Shown piece by piece: positions 34,494 to 42,834 of a stretch of DNA of 47,486 bases (position 1 is the stretch's first letter; every line of letters begins with the position of its first letter). Below the pieces are notes generated by a model, which saw only the letters and a program-made list of their open reading frames with translations, was not told the DNA's origin and ran no database searches. The translations under genes were made by a program, and so were the position numbers. The stretch lies in contig JAEETA010000019.1 of the NCBI GenBank assembly GCA_016286555.1, forward strand, positions 1 to 47,486, read 5' to 3'. Origin of the DNA: Lachnospiraceae bacterium. Lineage in GTDB: Bacteria; Bacillota; Clostridia; Lachnospirales; Lachnospiraceae.

Positions 34494-35960
34494 TTACTCA
34501 GCAGGCGGTGCGGAATACGCGGCAATCACCGCTTTCACCTGATCGATGCTGCCGGAACCGATAGCCGCCATGATAGCCGCATAAGCTTCCGGATTGTCAG
34601 TCACGACACCGACCACCGCACTGGCGGGAGAGAGGTTGTAGGTACTTCTGTTCACCTCTTCCTTGCTGACCTGGACACCATTCTCGGTAACGATCTTCCA
34701 GAGTCTTGCCTTGACGCCGTTGTGTGCGCCGCTGGTGGTGATATAGCCGAAGGGCAGTCCCTCGTTTGCGATGATATTGTCATGATCGGGGTAGGTGGTC
34801 TCCAGCACTTCGCTTTCGTAGGACACCTTCCGGTTCACGGTATCCCTGGTCTCCTTGCCGTAAAGGGTGAAGGTGATCTTCTTGTCGGAAGAGGTGGTTC
34901 CTTCCACATAGATGGGATAATCCGTGCTGTTAACGAATTTAAAGTTCTTCCCGGAGCTCTCGGCGATAGCCGCATCCATGGAAGGCTGTACATAGGTGAT
35001 GATCATGGAGTGGTTGTAACGCAAGGTCACATCCAGCTCAGCCAGCAGTACTGCATTGTACAGGGTGGAAGACACCTGGCAGATACCGCCGCCCAGACTC
35101 TCCACCACCTGGCCGTTCAGATAGGAACCTGCCAGGAAATAGCCGTTTGCCTCGGAGAAGGGAGTGATGAGGGACAGGGTATCCAGCTCATCGCCGGGGT
35201 ACAGCAATGTTCCGTTGATGAGGCGGCAGCCATTGGCCACATTAGCGCTTCTGGCAGATCCGGAGGATGCATAGGAGGTGGTAAAGGTTCCCAGCACATC
35301 CTGCACCTCGTTCAGACTTCCGTCACCGCCGCGGGGTACATCCGTCTCGTAAACCAACTCAATGGAGGCTTCGGAGCCGTCCCACTGGCTGACAAGAAAA
35401 TCACTGATCTTCGTACCGGAGGCTTCCACATCCAGCTTGTAGCCGATCTGGCCCTCGGTGATGACAAACTCGCCGTCCTGTCTGGTAAGCTTGAAATCCA
35501 CGGCATCCTGGTCATAGGCCAGGCACTGTTCCTGCAGAAAAACATCGATATTGTTCAGGCTGACACCCAGCTCGATGTCAAAAACCCGCTTGTTGTGCTC
35601 CAGGTCCTTGGCTGCTTTATACCGCTGAATGACATTTCCGGTAGTGATGAGGCCCTCTGCCTCCTCTACCAGTCCGGGATTGCTCCAGTAGAGTCCCAGC
35701 ACTTCGGGCTTTACGGTCACGACCACGCCGTCCCGCAGCTGCAGATTGATGTTGGTGTCCCGCAGAGAATCGATGTAATTCTCAATGGCCGCGGAAGCCT
35801 GGTCCGCAGTCATGCCGGACAGATCCACATCGCCCGCAAACACGCCGTTAGGGATCTGCTCCGCAGCGCTTGCCTTCATGGAAAATGCCCCTGTCAAAAA
35901 GAGCGCGGCGGCAACACCCGCAAACGCTCTCATGGCAAGAGAAATGAGACTTTTTTTCAT
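34494..35960 (-). CDS. VanW family surface protein
   Basis: 488 aa, exported. A signal peptide (1-32, ending 'MKASAAEQ') is followed by a peptidoglycan-binding-like domain of the YoaR type (about 35-190) and a VanW domain with the hallmark 'ESLGGGICQVSSTLYNAVLL' (about 280-400), then a G5-like or linker region and an Ala/Ser-rich end. VanW domains are common in Firmicutes surface proteins; function is not settled and resistance to vancomycin should not be inferred. GAGGATG lies before the ATG. It is separated from the upstream small gene by a structured intergenic element. Confidence 0.88.
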   Translation of the reverse strand: MKKSLISLAMRAFAGVAAALFLTGAFSMKASAAEQIPNGVFAGDVDLSGMTADQASAAIENYIDSLRDTNINLQLRDGVVVTVKPEVLGLYWSNPGLVEEAEGLITTGNVIQRYKAAKDLEHNKRVFDIELGVSLNNIDVFLQEQCLAYDQDAVDFKLTRQDGEFVITEGQIGYKLDVEASGTKISDFLVSQWDGSEASIELVYETDVPRGGDGSLNEVQDVLGTFTTSYASSGSARSANVANGCRLINGTLLYPGDELDTLSLITPFSEANGYFLAGSYLNGQVVESLGGGICQVSSTLYNAVLLAELDVTLRYNHSMIITYVQPSMDAAIAESSGKNFKFVNSTDYPIYVEGTTSSDKKITFTLYGKETRDTVNRKVSYESEVLETTYPDHDNIIANEGLPFGYITTSGAHNGVKARLWKIVTENGVQVSKEEVNRSTYNLSPASAVVGVVTDNPEAYAAIMAAIGSGSIDQVKAVIAAYSAPPAE

Positions 35961-35982
35961 TTTTTCATCCTCATGCTATAAA

Positions 35983-36135
35983 TCAACAGACCGCTTCGCG
36001 TTCTGTTGACACACATTCGCAATCCGCTGATTTCCCTGCTTCGCGGGAAATCGCTACTTGCTCATGTTTGTGCGGGTCAATCAATCAAAGATTCTCGTTC
36101 ACGCAAGCATGATTCGCATCTTTGATTTTTGACCC
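35983..36135. repeat. Intergenic element with three consecutive hairpins
   Basis: Three separate inverted repeats follow one another between the small membrane gene and vanW. First: TCAACAGA and TCTGTTGA (35983-36009), loop with CGCTTCGCG. Second: GATTTCCC and GGGAAATC (36029-36052). Third: GGGTCAA with TTGACCC and ATCAAAGAT with ATCTTTGAT (36074-36135). The dense palindromes look like a mobile intergenic repeat of the REP/MITE kind rather than a normal terminator. Only one copy is in the window, so repetition elsewhere in the genome is a hypothesis. Confidence 0.6.
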
Positions 36136-36139
36136 TGTT

Positions 36140-36244
36140 TTATACATATGCTAAAATTAACGGGATCACCATCGCTACCACAAGTAGCAGCACAATGACG
36201 GCTGCGACGGTTCTTTGTGTCTTTTTATTGTTGAGATTAAACAT
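36140..36244 (-). CDS. 34-residue single-helix membrane protein
   Basis: Very small gene. The peptide begins 'MFNLNNKKTQRTVAAVIVLL' and is one basic N-terminus plus a membrane helix of about 20 residues. Its reality is supported by a good ribosome binding site (AGAGGA 5 nt before ATG), a sigma-A promoter upstream (36293-36322) and a 5' UTR of about 42 nt. It resembles in layout the tiny Prli42-type stressosome-linked peptides of Firmicutes, but I cannot claim homology. The function is unknown. It is followed by the three-hairpin element. Confidence 0.7.
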   Translation of the reverse strand: MFNLNNKKTQRTVAAVIVLLLVVAMVIPLILAYV

Positions 36245-36292
36245 ATTTTTCCTCTGTTTTGCCGGCGCTATGCGCCCATATGTCGAGCACAT

Positions 36293-36322
36293 ATTATAAT
36301 ATGAAATATCCTTTTTTTGCAA
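36293..36322 (-). promoter_or_regulatory. Promoter of the 34-residue membrane protein
   Basis: On the minus strand TTGCAA (36322-36317), an 18-nt spacer and TATAAT (36298-36293). Transcription would start near 36286. The -35 lies inside the start of the plus-strand gene at 36301, so the two divergent genes share this DNA. A small hairpin GGCGC/GCGCC (36262-36274) is in the 5' UTR. Confidence 0.75.
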
Positions 36323-36912
36323 GTTTTATTATCTTTATATTTGTCCTGGCGCACGGCATCCGGAGAAATCGAAGGCTCCGGAATAAGGCGGAAGCAGACT
36401 TCTGGGAGCGGGAGGAGCAGGCAAACGCCACCAGGCGCAAGCCTCTGGATGATCTGGTCTATGTGCGCATCCCTCTGGAAGAGCTGCCTACGGGAGTCCT
36501 GACGGATACGGAAGAAGTGCAGGGCTGCCTGCAGGTGCTGACGGATCTTTCGAAAGAGCAGATCGTAAACCTCACGGGCTACACCAACACGGACTTGAAA
36601 CTACGCTACGGTGCCCCCAATCTGCCGGACTTAAGCCGCATGGATGAGAATTTCACCCTGCTGGTGCAGACCCTGGAAAGATGGGCCGGCTACCTGTGGG
36701 AGCACGGGGAAGCAGATGCAGCCGTCCGGGTGATGGAGTATGAGGTCTCCGTCCGTGCGGATGACAGCAGCGCTTACCGCCGGCTTGCAAGATATTACAG
36801 GGACCGCGGCATGGACTACCGCATTGACGACCTGGTCACCGCTGCGGTGGAGCTGCGCTCCTTAAGCAAAAATGCCATTCTCCGGTCTCTTTCCGAGATC
36901 CGGGAATCTTGA
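36301..36912 (+). CDS. Membrane-anchored protein of unknown function
   Basis: 203 aa, the only plus-strand gene in the window. One N-terminal membrane helix ('FFASFIIFIFVLAHGI', about 5-20), then a positively charged stretch and about 160 mostly helical cytoplasmic residues, with a TPR-like pattern at the end ('YLWEHGEADAAVRVMEYEV'). I do not recognise a family. The start at 36301 is chosen because the membrane helix begins right after it, but there is no ribosome binding site; TATAAT is directly before the ATG. Ends 2 nt from the galT stop (convergent), with no terminator between. Confidence 0.7.
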   Translation: MKYPFFASFIIFIFVLAHGIRRNRRLRNKAEADFWEREEQANATRRKPLDDLVYVRIPLEELPTGVLTDTEEVQGCLQVLTDLSKEQIVNLTGYTNTDLKLRYGAPNLPDLSRMDENFTLLVQTLERWAGYLWEHGEADAAVRVMEYEVSVRADDSSAYRRLARYYRDRGMDYRIDDLVTAAVELRSLSKNAILRSLSEIRES

Positions 36913-36914
36913 TC

Positions 36915-38417
36915 TTACGCGTTCAGACTGTTCAGGAAACGGAGGAAGCCCGCACGGCCTTCTTCCGTTTTTTTGTACACGCCCGCGTCTTCCAGCACCT
37001 TCATGAAGACTTTTCCGATCTCGTTTTGCAGGATCTCGTCCACATTGCTTTCCGTGATCTCCGGGTACTCCGGCAGGAAAGCTTCCACCCAGTCGGCGTG
37101 CTTTGCGATGGTCTCATCCGCCCTCAGATCCGCCTTTTCCAGGATCGCGGTTCGGACCATTCCCATCTCGCCTTTCAGTCTGGCGGGCAGCACTGCCAGT
37201 CCCATGACCTCGATGAGGCCGATGTTTTCCTTCTTGATGTGGTGCAGCTCCGCATGGGGATGGAAAACTCCCAGAGGATGCTCTTCGGTGGTGATGTTGT
37301 TCCGCAGCACCAGATCCAGCTCGTAGAGATCTCCCCGCTTTCTGGCAATGGGAGTGATGGTGTTGTGAGGTGTTCCGTCGGTCTCGGCGAAGACAAAACA
37401 CTCAGGATCGGAGTATCCCCGCCATGCCTGCAGGATCCGGTCCGCCAGCTCGATGAGCCGGTCCGTATCGGCGCAGGAAAGACGCAGTACGGACATGGGC
37501 CAGTTGACAATTCCGACACGAACGTCGGAAAATCCCTCCACGGAAAATTCCTGCTCCACCGGTGCCTTAGCCATGGCAAATTCATAATGTCCGCCCTGGA
37601 AATGATCGTGGCTCAGGATGGATCCGCCCACGATGGGCAGGTCTGCGTTGGATCCCACAAAATAGTGGGGGAACTGCTTCACGAAATCCAGAAGCTTGCA
37701 GAATGTAGCCCTCTCGATCTTCATGGGAACATGAGCGGAGTTAAACACGATGCAGTGCTCGTTATAGTACACGTAGGGAGAATACTGGAATCCCCACTGT
37801 GCCCCGGCGATGGTGACGGGAATGATGCGATGGTTCTGGCGGGCAGGGTGATTCACTCTGCCGGCGTAGCCTTCATTCTCCCTGCAAAGCAGGCACTTGG
37901 GATACCCGGAAGCCTTGGCCGCACCTGCAGCCGCAATGGCCTTGGGATCCTTCTCCGGCTTCGACAGATTGATGGTGATATCCAGATCCCCGTAGGGCGT
38001 GGGGGTCACCCACTTCACATCCTTGCAGATCCGGTAGCGGCGGATATAATCCGTATCCCGACTCAGCTTGTAGTAATAGTCCGTTGCTTCCTCGGGAGAA
38101 TGGGCATAGTGCTCCCGGAAGGTACGGATCACTGCGCTGGGGGGAGGCACCAGCTGTCCCATCAGCTTTGTATCGAACAGGTCGCGGTAGGTTACCGTAT
38201 TTTCCGGCAGGAGTCCGCGCCGGACCGCCTCCTCCAGGAGTTCTGCCAGAATGGGCTCCAGCTCCTCTTCCTTCGTCTCCGGCAGTCCGCCTTCGCCGGC
38301 ATCATCCTCTCCGTAAATCTCCAGCAGGCGGTTCACCGTGAGGATCACATCCTCCTCGGGCACCAGTCCCGTGTCTACACCATATTTTACAAGTCTCTTA
38401 ATTGCATCCTGAAGCAT
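36915..38417 (-). CDS. galT: UDP-glucose-hexose-1-phosphate uridylyltransferase, class II
   Basis: Leloir-pathway enzyme that moves UMP from UDP-glucose to galactose 1-phosphate. 500 aa, the size of the Firmicutes class II GalT, which differs from the 350-residue E. coli type. Motifs: 'VGGSILSHDHFQGGHYEF' with the His-rich active-site region, 'FPHYFVGSNADLPIV', 'KCLLCRENEGYAGRVN' with a metal-type CxxC, and 'VFHPHAELHHIKKENIGLIE'. It follows galK after 35 nt. No terminator is visible; its 3' end nearly meets the plus-strand gene. Confidence 0.95.
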   Translation of the reverse strand: MLQDAIKRLVKYGVDTGLVPEEDVILTVNRLLEIYGEDDAGEGGLPETKEEELEPILAELLEEAVRRGLLPENTVTYRDLFDTKLMGQLVPPPSAVIRTFREHYAHSPEEATDYYYKLSRDTDYIRRYRICKDVKWVTPTPYGDLDITINLSKPEKDPKAIAAAGAAKASGYPKCLLCRENEGYAGRVNHPARQNHRIIPVTIAGAQWGFQYSPYVYYNEHCIVFNSAHVPMKIERATFCKLLDFVKQFPHYFVGSNADLPIVGGSILSHDHFQGGHYEFAMAKAPVEQEFSVEGFSDVRVGIVNWPMSVLRLSCADTDRLIELADRILQAWRGYSDPECFVFAETDGTPHNTITPIARKRGDLYELDLVLRNNITTEEHPLGVFHPHAELHHIKKENIGLIEVMGLAVLPARLKGEMGMVRTAILEKADLRADETIAKHADWVEAFLPEYPEITESNVDEILQNEIGKVFMKVLEDAGVYKKTEEGRAGFLRFLNSLNA

Positions 38418-38452
38418 ATCCTGTCGTTCTCTCCGGTTTGTTCTTTCGTATT

Positions 38453-39631
38453 TTACAGTTTGCAGGGGCCGTCGCCGATGTCCACCACATAGAAGTCCGC
38501 AGCGTAGCCGATCTTCTCCAGGTAGGCATCTCCCACGGTCTTAATGAAGTTCTCGATCTCGCTCGACTTGACGATGCTGACGGTGCAGCCGCCAAATCCT
38601 GCGCCGGTCATACGGGATCCGATGACCCCGGGTACCTTCCAGGCCGCATCCACCAGGGTATCCAGCTCGATGCCCGTCACCTCGTAGTCATCCCGCAGGG
38701 ATTCGTGAGATGCGTTCATCAGCTGTCCGAAGACCTTGATGTTGCCGTTTTTCAGGGCATTTACGGCTTCCTTGGTCCGCTGGTTCTCATAGACCGCATG
38801 GCGCGCTCTTCTGGCTCTGTCCCCGTTCTTGATCATGGGAGAAAACTTCTCGAAGGTTGCCTCGTCCAGCTCTCCCAGAGAGCGGATGTCCACCATCTCC
38901 TGCAGCTCCTTCAGTGCGGTCTCGCACTCCTGTCGTCTCTCGTTGTATTTGGAATCTCCCAGTCCGCGCTTCTTGTTGGAGCAGGCAATGACGATCCTCG
39001 CATCATCCAGATGCAGAGGCGCATACTGATACTCCAGCGTAGCGGTGTCCAGGAAAATCGCGTGATCCTTCTTACCCATGGCAATGGCAAACTGATCCAT
39101 GATGCCGCAGTTCACGCCGTTGTAATTGTTCTCGGAAAACTGTCCGATGAGGGCCAGATCCTGATTGGACACTTCAAATCCGAAGAGATCCCGCAGGATA
39201 AATCCGGTCAGTACCTCTACAGAAGCGGAGGAACTGAGGCCGGAGCCGTTGGGGATGTTTCCGAAGAGCAGCAGATCCAGTCCCTGCTTTACCTCCATGC
39301 CCTTCTGACCGAAGGCCCAGATCACGCCCTTGGGATATGCGGTCCAGTTCTTGTCCCCGCCGGGATTCAGACTGTCCAGATCGGACTCGATCACACCCAG
39401 ATTTTCAAAATTCGCGGAGAAAAACCGGAGCTTCCGATCCTGTCTTGCTCTTGCAACACCGTAGGTGCCGATGGTGAGAGCGCAGGGGAACACGTGACCC
39501 CCGTTGTAATCCGTATGCTCGCCGATGAGATTGACTCTGCCGGGTGCAAAATATACCGCAGCGTTTTCTCTGTCGCCGAATGCCTTTTCAAATTTTTCCA
39601 GCAGATTTTCCTTGTTGATCTCCGATGCCAT
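38453..39631 (-). CDS. galK: Galactokinase
   Basis: Phosphorylates galactose at C1 with ATP, 392 aa, GHMP kinase family. The galactokinase signature 'GRVNLIGEHTDYNGG' (31-45), the ATP-binding 'NGSGLSSSASVEVLTG' and the C-terminal 'RMTGAGFGGCTVSIV' are intact. GGGAGG precedes the ATG. First gene of the galK-galT pair; a galE epimerase or galactose regulator is not present in the window. The terminator of the kinase gene upstream (39672-39698) ends 41 nt before it, so its promoter should lie in that gap, but I cannot define it. Confidence 0.96.
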   Translation of the reverse strand: MASEINKENLLEKFEKAFGDRENAAVYFAPGRVNLIGEHTDYNGGHVFPCALTIGTYGVARARQDRKLRFFSANFENLGVIESDLDSLNPGGDKNWTAYPKGVIWAFGQKGMEVKQGLDLLLFGNIPNGSGLSSSASVEVLTGFILRDLFGFEVSNQDLALIGQFSENNYNGVNCGIMDQFAIAMGKKDHAIFLDTATLEYQYAPLHLDDARIVIACSNKKRGLGDSKYNERRQECETALKELQEMVDIRSLGELDEATFEKFSPMIKNGDRARRARHAVYENQRTKEAVNALKNGNIKVFGQLMNASHESLRDDYEVTGIELDTLVDAAWKVPGVIGSRMTGAGFGGCTVSIVKSSEIENFIKTVGDAYLEKIGYAADFYVVDIGDGPCKL

Positions 39632-39671
39632 TGTTACTCATCCTCCCTGGTGATCTTTCCCTTGTCTGCGA

Positions 39672-39698
39672 AAAAGCGCAGATAGTTCCTGCGCTTTT
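39672..39698 (-). terminator. Terminator of the hybrid histidine kinase gene
   Basis: On the minus strand AAAAGCGCAG and CTGCGCTTTT pair perfectly around a 7-nt loop, and the T run continues for one more base. It lies 43 nt past the kinase stop. Confidence 0.87.
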
Positions 39699-39741
39699 CA
39701 TGAATCCTTACAGACGCACTTTGACTACTATACAGCGACGC

Positions 39742-42243
39742 TTACGCCATTTCAAGACCTTTCTTAAGCTCTTCCATCAAAGCGTCCAAAGCGGCGAAGA
39801 CTTTCTCCTGATGCTCCTCGATGTAAGCCTCGTCCTTATTGGCTCCCGCCTGTTCCAGTCCCAGGGCCTTTCTTGCGAAATCCTCAGCACCGATGGTCCT
39901 TGCGGAGCTCTTCAGGGAATGGGCGTGAACCTGATAGCTGGACCAGTCCTTCTCTTCCTTGGAGCGGATCATCTGACTCTTGTAGTCGGGTTTTAAGAAT
40001 TCCTGGATCATTTCCAGATAAAAATCTTCCATGTCTCCGCAATATTCCAGGCCAACCTGAATATTCAGAGACGGGAATCTTCCGGCCAGATCGCTCACGT
40101 TTTTGTCCTCCTTATCTTCTGCCCCCATCGCATTCTCGGGGATATTGCTTGCAAAAAGCGCGCTCCCCGTCTGACTGGGCATGATTCCGGGCTGCACATC
40201 CGTCACAGCCCCCTCCGAAATGCTCTCCGCTGCAGAGGGCTGAGAATCCTTCCCTGGCTGCGAACCGGGAATTTCCAGGTCTGCACTGCGGGTTGCACTG
40301 CCTGCTGCCACCATATTTTCATAAGCCACTTCGTCGCGGCTTTCCGTAGGCTCGTAATTCCAGAGGATCTTGTCCTTGGGAAGATACCGGATCAGGATCT
40401 TGCACAGATCGTTCTCACGCACAGGCTTTGCCAGATACTCCGTAAAGCCCGCCCAGAGGTACTGTTCCCGGGCGCCGGATACGGCGTTGGCCGTCAGCAT
40501 GATCATGGGGATGTCCTGATTGATGCAGTTGTCCATCTTGTGGATCCGGTTTAAAGTCTCGATACCGTCGATCTCCGGCATCAGATGATCCAGGAAGACG
40601 ATATCGTAGAGATTTCTCTGAACCTTTTCCAAGCATTCCATGCCGCTCTCGGCCAGGTCTACCTGGATCTTGGTCTCCTTTAAGAGTCCCTGCATGACCT
40701 TCAGGTTCATGGGGATGTCGTCCACCACCAGGATCCTTGCGGAAGGTGCCGTAAACGCGGATGCGGTGACGGAGCGCTCCAGCTGGACCGTATCCTTGTA
40801 CTCCCGGAAATCTCCCATCTTTTCCTTGCCCCGGACTGCCTGAGGAAGCTCCAGGGTAAAGACGGAACCGGTGCCGTACTCGCTCTCCGCCTTCAAAATA
40901 CCGCCCATACGGATGGTCAGCTGTCTGGCGATGCGCAGGCCCATGCCCGTGCCTTCAATGCTGCGGTTTTCCTTCAGGTCCACCCGCTGGAAGGCGTCGA
41001 AGATCTTCTCCAGATTTTCGGGGCGGATGCCGATGCCCGTGTCCGCCACCCGGACCACCAGGATGATCTTGCCGCTTTCCGCTTCCTTCTGGGACACATC
41101 CACGCTGATGCCGCCCTCCCGGGTGTATTTCACCGCGTTGGTCATGAGGTTGGAAATGATCTGACGGATCCGTACCTCGTCGCCGAAGAGGATGGCAGGC
41201 AGGTCGGGATCGTTGGTGATGTTCAGCTCCAGACCCTTCTCCCGCACCCGGGCCGCCACCATATTCTGGCAATCCGTCAGGAGCTTGCCCAGACGGTACT
41301 CGTTTTCCACGATCTCCATCTTGCCGGACTCCACCTTGGAGATGTCCAGCACATCGTTCACCAGAGCCAGCAGGCTTCGGCCCGCGCTCTCGATGTTTTT
41401 CGAATATTCCACGATCTGAGGGTCTCTGCACTCCTTCAGGATCATGGCGTTCATTCCCAGGACGCCGTTGATGGGGGTCCGGATCTCATGTGACATATTT
41501 GTCAGAAATGCGCTCTTGGCCAGATTTGCCGCATCCGCCTCGTCTCTGGCTTCCTGCAGCTGGTCCATCATGCTCATGAGCTGGACATAGTCCGGCGTAT
41601 CGATGGTAAACAGCAGAAACAGGATCAGCAGGGTGGCCGTACAGTACCCGATGAGCACCTCGGGATAGAAGAAGCTCTGCAGCAGGATCACCACGAACTC
41701 CAGTCCCACAAAGATGGCCAGAGCCACGATACTCCGTTTCTTGAACTGCTTATGGTTCAGGATCAGGAGCCGGACGCCGTTCAGCACAAAGATGATCATG
41801 GGAATAAAGGTCACCAGGAAGAAGGGCCCGTGCTTGTACTGGCCGTTTTCGTCAAAGTAGAAGATCCACCTGGTATAGGGAGTGGAAAAGATAAAGACTG
41901 TGCTGACGATGAGGATCGTCATGTTCACCTTTTTGTTCAGGGCGCGCTTGGATTCGCTGCGGTCCTCGATCACATTTTCCACATAGCGACAGAAGGCGTA
42001 TCCGCAATACACCTGGTAGAAAAAGAGCGCGGTATTCAGACCCGTATTCAGCCAGCGGGGGAAATTCGGATAATAATCCACAATGATGGCCGTGATGACA
42101 TCCAGGGCGGTAGCCGTGAAGAGCACACGAACGAAAGTCAGATAATTTTCGATCATCTCATCCCGACCGTATTTCAGTCGCAGAGCGAAATATACGGTTG
42201 CCAGGATGAATGCGGAAAGCAGTTCGTAACTGAAATTATACAT
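39742..42243 (-). CDS. Hybrid sensor histidine kinase with receiver and HPt domains
   Basis: 833 aa multi-step phosphorelay protein. Residues 1-225 contain six or seven hydrophobic helices with no large outer domain, so the input is likely sensed in the membrane. A HisKA domain with His252 ('SHEIRTPINGVLG') is followed by HATPase_c ('NLMTNAVKYT', 'DTGIGI', 'GTGMGLRIA'). A receiver has phospho-acceptor Asp552 ('FLDHLMPE') and Lys in 'LAKPV'. After a Ser/Gly-rich linker the HPt domain has His775 ('VHAHSLKSSARTIG'). All phosphotransfer sites are intact. No output regulator is next to it, so the final target is elsewhere. GAGGCG precedes the ATG. Confidence 0.94.
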   Translation of the reverse strand: MYNFSYELLSAFILATVYFALRLKYGRDEMIENYLTFVRVLFTATALDVITAIIVDYYPNFPRWLNTGLNTALFFYQVYCGYAFCRYVENVIEDRSESKRALNKKVNMTILIVSTVFIFSTPYTRWIFYFDENGQYKHGPFFLVTFIPMIIFVLNGVRLLILNHKQFKKRSIVALAIFVGLEFVVILLQSFFYPEVLIGYCTATLLILFLLFTIDTPDYVQLMSMMDQLQEARDEADAANLAKSAFLTNMSHEIRTPINGVLGMNAMILKECRDPQIVEYSKNIESAGRSLLALVNDVLDISKVESGKMEIVENEYRLGKLLTDCQNMVAARVREKGLELNITNDPDLPAILFGDEVRIRQIISNLMTNAVKYTREGGISVDVSQKEAESGKIILVVRVADTGIGIRPENLEKIFDAFQRVDLKENRSIEGTGMGLRIARQLTIRMGGILKAESEYGTGSVFTLELPQAVRGKEKMGDFREYKDTVQLERSVTASAFTAPSARILVVDDIPMNLKVMQGLLKETKIQVDLAESGMECLEKVQRNLYDIVFLDHLMPEIDGIETLNRIHKMDNCINQDIPMIMLTANAVSGAREQYLWAGFTEYLAKPVRENDLCKILIRYLPKDKILWNYEPTESRDEVAYENMVAAGSATRSADLEIPGSQPGKDSQPSAAESISEGAVTDVQPGIMPSQTGSALFASNIPENAMGAEDKEDKNVSDLAGRFPSLNIQVGLEYCGDMEDFYLEMIQEFLKPDYKSQMIRSKEEKDWSSYQVHAHSLKSSARTIGAEDFARKALGLEQAGANKDEAYIEEHQEKVFAALDALMEELKKGLEMA

Positions 42244-42327
42244 AAATACGCCTCGTCGTTGGGCAAATTAGCCTATTGTTCTTTCATTTTACACTATTTC
42301 CCTGAGAAAAAGAGGAAAAAATCTATA

Positions 42328-42369
42328 AAATAAAAGACCTTCGGGCACTTGTCCGAAGGTCTTTTATTT
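42328..42369. terminator. Terminator of the gpx-trxB-marR operon
   Basis: AAATAAAAGACCTTCGG and CCGAAGGTCTTTTATTT form a perfect 17-bp stem around GCACTTGT. The stem ends in T-rich DNA on both strands. It lies 7 nt past the MarR-family gene stop, which is the transcript it ends. Confidence 0.92.
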
Positions 42370-42376
42370 CGTTGTT

Positions 42377-42811
42377 TTATGCTTCCAGAATGCCGTACAG
42401 AATGCGGTAAAGAGTCTTGGCATCCTCCTCGCTCTTCAGTGTGGGACAAAGGCCGCCAACTTTGAAGGGAATGTCCTTGCATTTTTCCTTCAGGGCCTCG
42501 CCTTCCGGCGTGATGGAGATCATGGTGACCCGCTCGTCCTCCTTGGAACGGCATCTGGTGACATAGCCGTTTTTCTCCAGGGTTTTCAGTAAGGGCGTCA
42601 GGGTACCGGCGTCCAGGAACAGTTCCTTTCCAAGCTCTCCCACGCTGATCTTCTCACGCTCCCAGAGCACCATGAAGACCACATACTGGGTATAGGTAAG
42701 CCCCAGGGGCTTCAGAAACGGCGTGTACGCCGATGTGATCTTACGCGCGCACGCATAAAGAGGAAAACAGATCTGGTTCCGTAATTTCAGCTGCTCGTAT
42801 TCCTGTGCCAT
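42377..42811 (-). CDS. MarR family regulator, OhrR-like
   Basis: 144-aa winged-helix repressor. The N-terminus 'LRNQICFPLYACARKIT' has a cysteine at position 15, the same place as the peroxide-sensing Cys15 of one-Cys OhrR. The DNA-binding part reads 'ISVGELGKELFLDAGTLTPLLKTLEKNGY' and the wing 'RSKEDERVTMISITPEG'. Third gene of the operon with glutathione peroxidase and a thioredoxin reductase-like enzyme, and a palindrome like an OhrR box overlaps the operon promoter, so autoregulated peroxide sensing is likely. The Cys role is inferred by position. GGAGAGAC precedes the ATG. Confidence 0.9.
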   Translation of the reverse strand: MAQEYEQLKLRNQICFPLYACARKITSAYTPFLKPLGLTYTQYVVFMVLWEREKISVGELGKELFLDAGTLTPLLKTLEKNGYVTRCRSKEDERVTMISITPEGEALKEKCKDIPFKVGGLCPTLKSEEDAKTLYRILYGILEA

Positions 42812-42834
42812 GTCTCTCCTTCCCGCTCTCCCGT

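Noticed and set aside
33909-35981. A 690-codon plus-strand open frame antisense to the VanW and AIR-synthase-like genes
   Set aside because: Both minus-strand genes have family motifs and ribosome binding sites; the antisense product has none.
36909-38492. A 527-codon plus-strand open frame antisense to galT
   Set aside because: GalT motifs on the minus strand are complete, and the plus frame is a shadow produced by codon bias.
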